Both the position numbers and the translations under genes were made by a program. Positions 62,885 through 64,000 of a stretch of DNA of 64,000 nt are shown here, in pieces (the first letter of the stretch is position 1; the number at the start of each line of letters is the position of its first letter). A model generated the notes under the pieces. That model was not told where the DNA came from. It worked only from the letters and a program-made list of their open reading frames with translations, and did not search any database. The DNA comes from CAWCGU01 sp963795195 (GTDB lineage Bacteria > Actinomycetota > Thermoleophilia > Solirubrobacterales > 70-9), in NCBI GenBank assembly GCA_963795195.1, contig CAWCGU010000006.1:2914001-2978000 (forward strand), in the 5' to 3' direction.

Positions 62885-64000
62885 CCCTCGGCGCCAACGA
62901 GATCGCCCGCAAGCTCGGTGAGGTCGGCCTCCCCGAACCGGTCTCCCAGCTCGCCGCCCGCGACTGGGACGTCATCGTCGTCGGCGGCGGCCACAACGGC
63001 CTCACCGCCGCCACCTACCTGGCCCGCGCCGGCAAGTCGGTGCTGGTGCTCGAGCGCCGCGAGCGCCTCGGCGGCGCCGCCACGCTCGAGCGCCCCTTCT
63101 CGAACCCCGACTTCGTGATCAGCCCCTGCGCCTACGTCGTCGGCCTGCTCGACCCGCTCGTGATCGGGGAACTGAGCCTGCGCGAGCGCGGCCTGCGCTA
63201 CTGGATGGCCGACCCGAACCTCTGGGTCCCCTTCGAGGACGGCAGCGCCTTCGGCCAGTACCTCGACGACGCCAAGACCCAGGCGGGGATGGAGGCGCTC
63301 GGCGTCTCCAAGAAGGACATCGAGGGCTACTGGGCCTACGAGGAGCTCTTCGACGAGGCCCGAAAGCGCCTGCGCACGGGCGAGCGCGACTCCTGGGTCG
63401 GCGCCAGCCCGACCCGCGACGAGATCGAGGCCATGCTCGGCTCCCAGGAGCTGATCGACCTCTGCTTCACCGCCTCGATCGAGGACGTCCTCGACGACTA
63501 CATCCACGACGAGCGCCTAAGAACCGCGCTCTTCGGCCAGGGGATCATCGGCACCTGGGGCGGCCCCTCCGAACCCGGCACCGCAAGCATCAAGCTGATG
63601 CACTACCAGGGCGACATGGACGGCGACGGCCCCACCTGGGGCTACGTCGAGGGCGGCATGGGGATGATCAGCTTCGCGATCGCCGACGCCGCGCAGGAGT
63701 CCGGCGCCACGCTCGCCTGCGGCGTCGCCGGTCGCCAGGATCACCCCGGAGGAGGGCGTCACGCTCGAGGACGGCACCGAGATCCGCGCCCGCACCGTCG
63801 TCTGCAACGCCGACCCCAAGCGCCTGCTGCGGCTGCTCGACGGCACGACATCGACGCCGCCTACCGCGAAAGACTCGAGGCCTGGAAGATCCGCAGCCCC
63901 GTCGTCAAGTTCAACGCCGCGCTCGAGCGCCTGCCCGAGTGGACCGCGGCGCCCGGCGAGACCTGGCCGGCCCGGGCGACGATCGACGCCACCGGCACGA
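62881..64000 (+). CDS. FAD-dependent oxidoreductase, phytoene dehydrogenase-like (3'-truncated by window, frame breaks)
   Basis: A TTG at 62881 overlaps the Rieske stop by four bases. N-terminal MTLGANEIARKLGEV leads to DWDVIVVGGGHNGLTAATYL, VLVLERRERLGGAATLERPF, a long cap region, IIGTWGGPSEPGTASIKLMH, WGYVEGGMGMISFAIADAAQ, then (break near 63730) RITPEEGVTLEDGTEIRART and VVCNADPKRLLRLLD, and (break near 63845) DIDAAYRERLEAWKIRSPVV. The reading leaves the window. It is a paralogue of the gene at 49777-51622 in the same CrtI-like family. Operon with the Rieske gene implies action on the same substrate. Confidence 0.9.
   Translation, partial: MTLGANEIARKLGEVGLPEPVSQLAARDWDVIVVGGGHNGLTAATYLARAGKSVLVLERRERLGGAATLERPFSNPDFVISPCAYVVGLLDPLVIGELSLRERGLRYWMADPNLWVPFEDGSAFGQYLDDAKTQAGMEALGVSKKDIEGYWAYEELFDEARKRLRTGERDSWVGASPTRDEIEAMLGSQELIDLCFTASIEDVLDDYIHDERLRTALFGQGIIGTWGGPSEPGTASIKLMHYQGDMDGDGPTWGYVEGGMGMISFAIADAAQESGATLACGVAGRQDHPGGGRHARGRHRDPRPHRRLQRRPQAPAAAARRHDIDAAYRERLEAWKIRSPVVKFNAALERLPEWTAAPGETWPARATIDATGT

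Overview
This is a GC-rich chromosomal window with codons ending mostly in G or C, several GTG/TTG starts and very short 5' leaders. The gene content (lpqY-sugABC trehalose importer, ParB-like HxDGHHR proteins, PASTA and Calx-beta surface proteins, cytochrome P450, Rieske oxygenase, phytoene-dehydrogenase-like oxidoreductases) fits a soil or aquatic actinobacterium, most likely of the Thermoleophilia (Solirubrobacterales/Gaiellales type). That placement is inference; there is no rRNA, tRNA or CRISPR array in the window to test it.

Layout. 1-24320 is the 3' part of one giant surface-protein gene: more than 8,000 codons in the window, with its start outside. 24325-26031 is xseBA (exonuclease VII, minus strand). 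26042-30300 is a lpqY-sugA-sugB-sugC trehalose-type ABC importer. 30308-31960 holds two tandem ParB-like genes on the minus strand, followed by about 1.6 kb I could not resolve. 33372-39163 carries a secreted protein, several alpha/beta hydrolases, a P450 and a short-chain dehydrogenase. 39160-42961 (minus) has a hydrolase, two copies of an unnamed His/Cys-motif family, an MFS transporter and a histidine-kinase-type ATPase fragment. 43387-49119 (plus) has a cupredoxin-like lipoprotein, a glycine-rich beta-helix protein ending in a PASTA domain, a membrane protein, mug and an SRPBCC protein. 49255-51622 is a flavin oxidoreductase plus a zinc-finger membrane protein. 51754-56976 has two SnoaL-like proteins, a beta-lactamase-fold protein lacking its catalytic lysine, an ArsR-SRPBCC pair, a VOC protein and a DUF4394/Calx-beta protein. 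57081-64000 is a catabolic island: ADP-forming acyl-CoA synthetase, acyl-CoA dehydrogenase, Rieske oxygenase and a second flavin oxidoreductase, cut by the window end.

Functional links. The flavin oxidoreductase, the acyl-CoA dehydrogenase and the Rieske/oxidoreductase operon each have the same 16-base element (TTGACTACAAGGTCAA or a one-base variant) at the promoter. In two cases the first TTGAC is a -35 box exactly 17 bases from a -10-like hexamer and the start codon follows almost at once. This suggests one small regulon for oxidation of a hydrophobic substrate, with nearly leaderless mRNAs.

Sequence quality. Single-base frame breaks are dense (giant gene after 19.8 kb, sug operon, ParB-like region, His/Cys/MFS region) but rare in xseA, the beta-lactamase-fold gene, the acyl-CoA dehydrogenase and the Rieske gene. 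Conserved families continue in another frame after removing or adding one base, so I read most breaks as assembly errors and give gene coordinates that span them.
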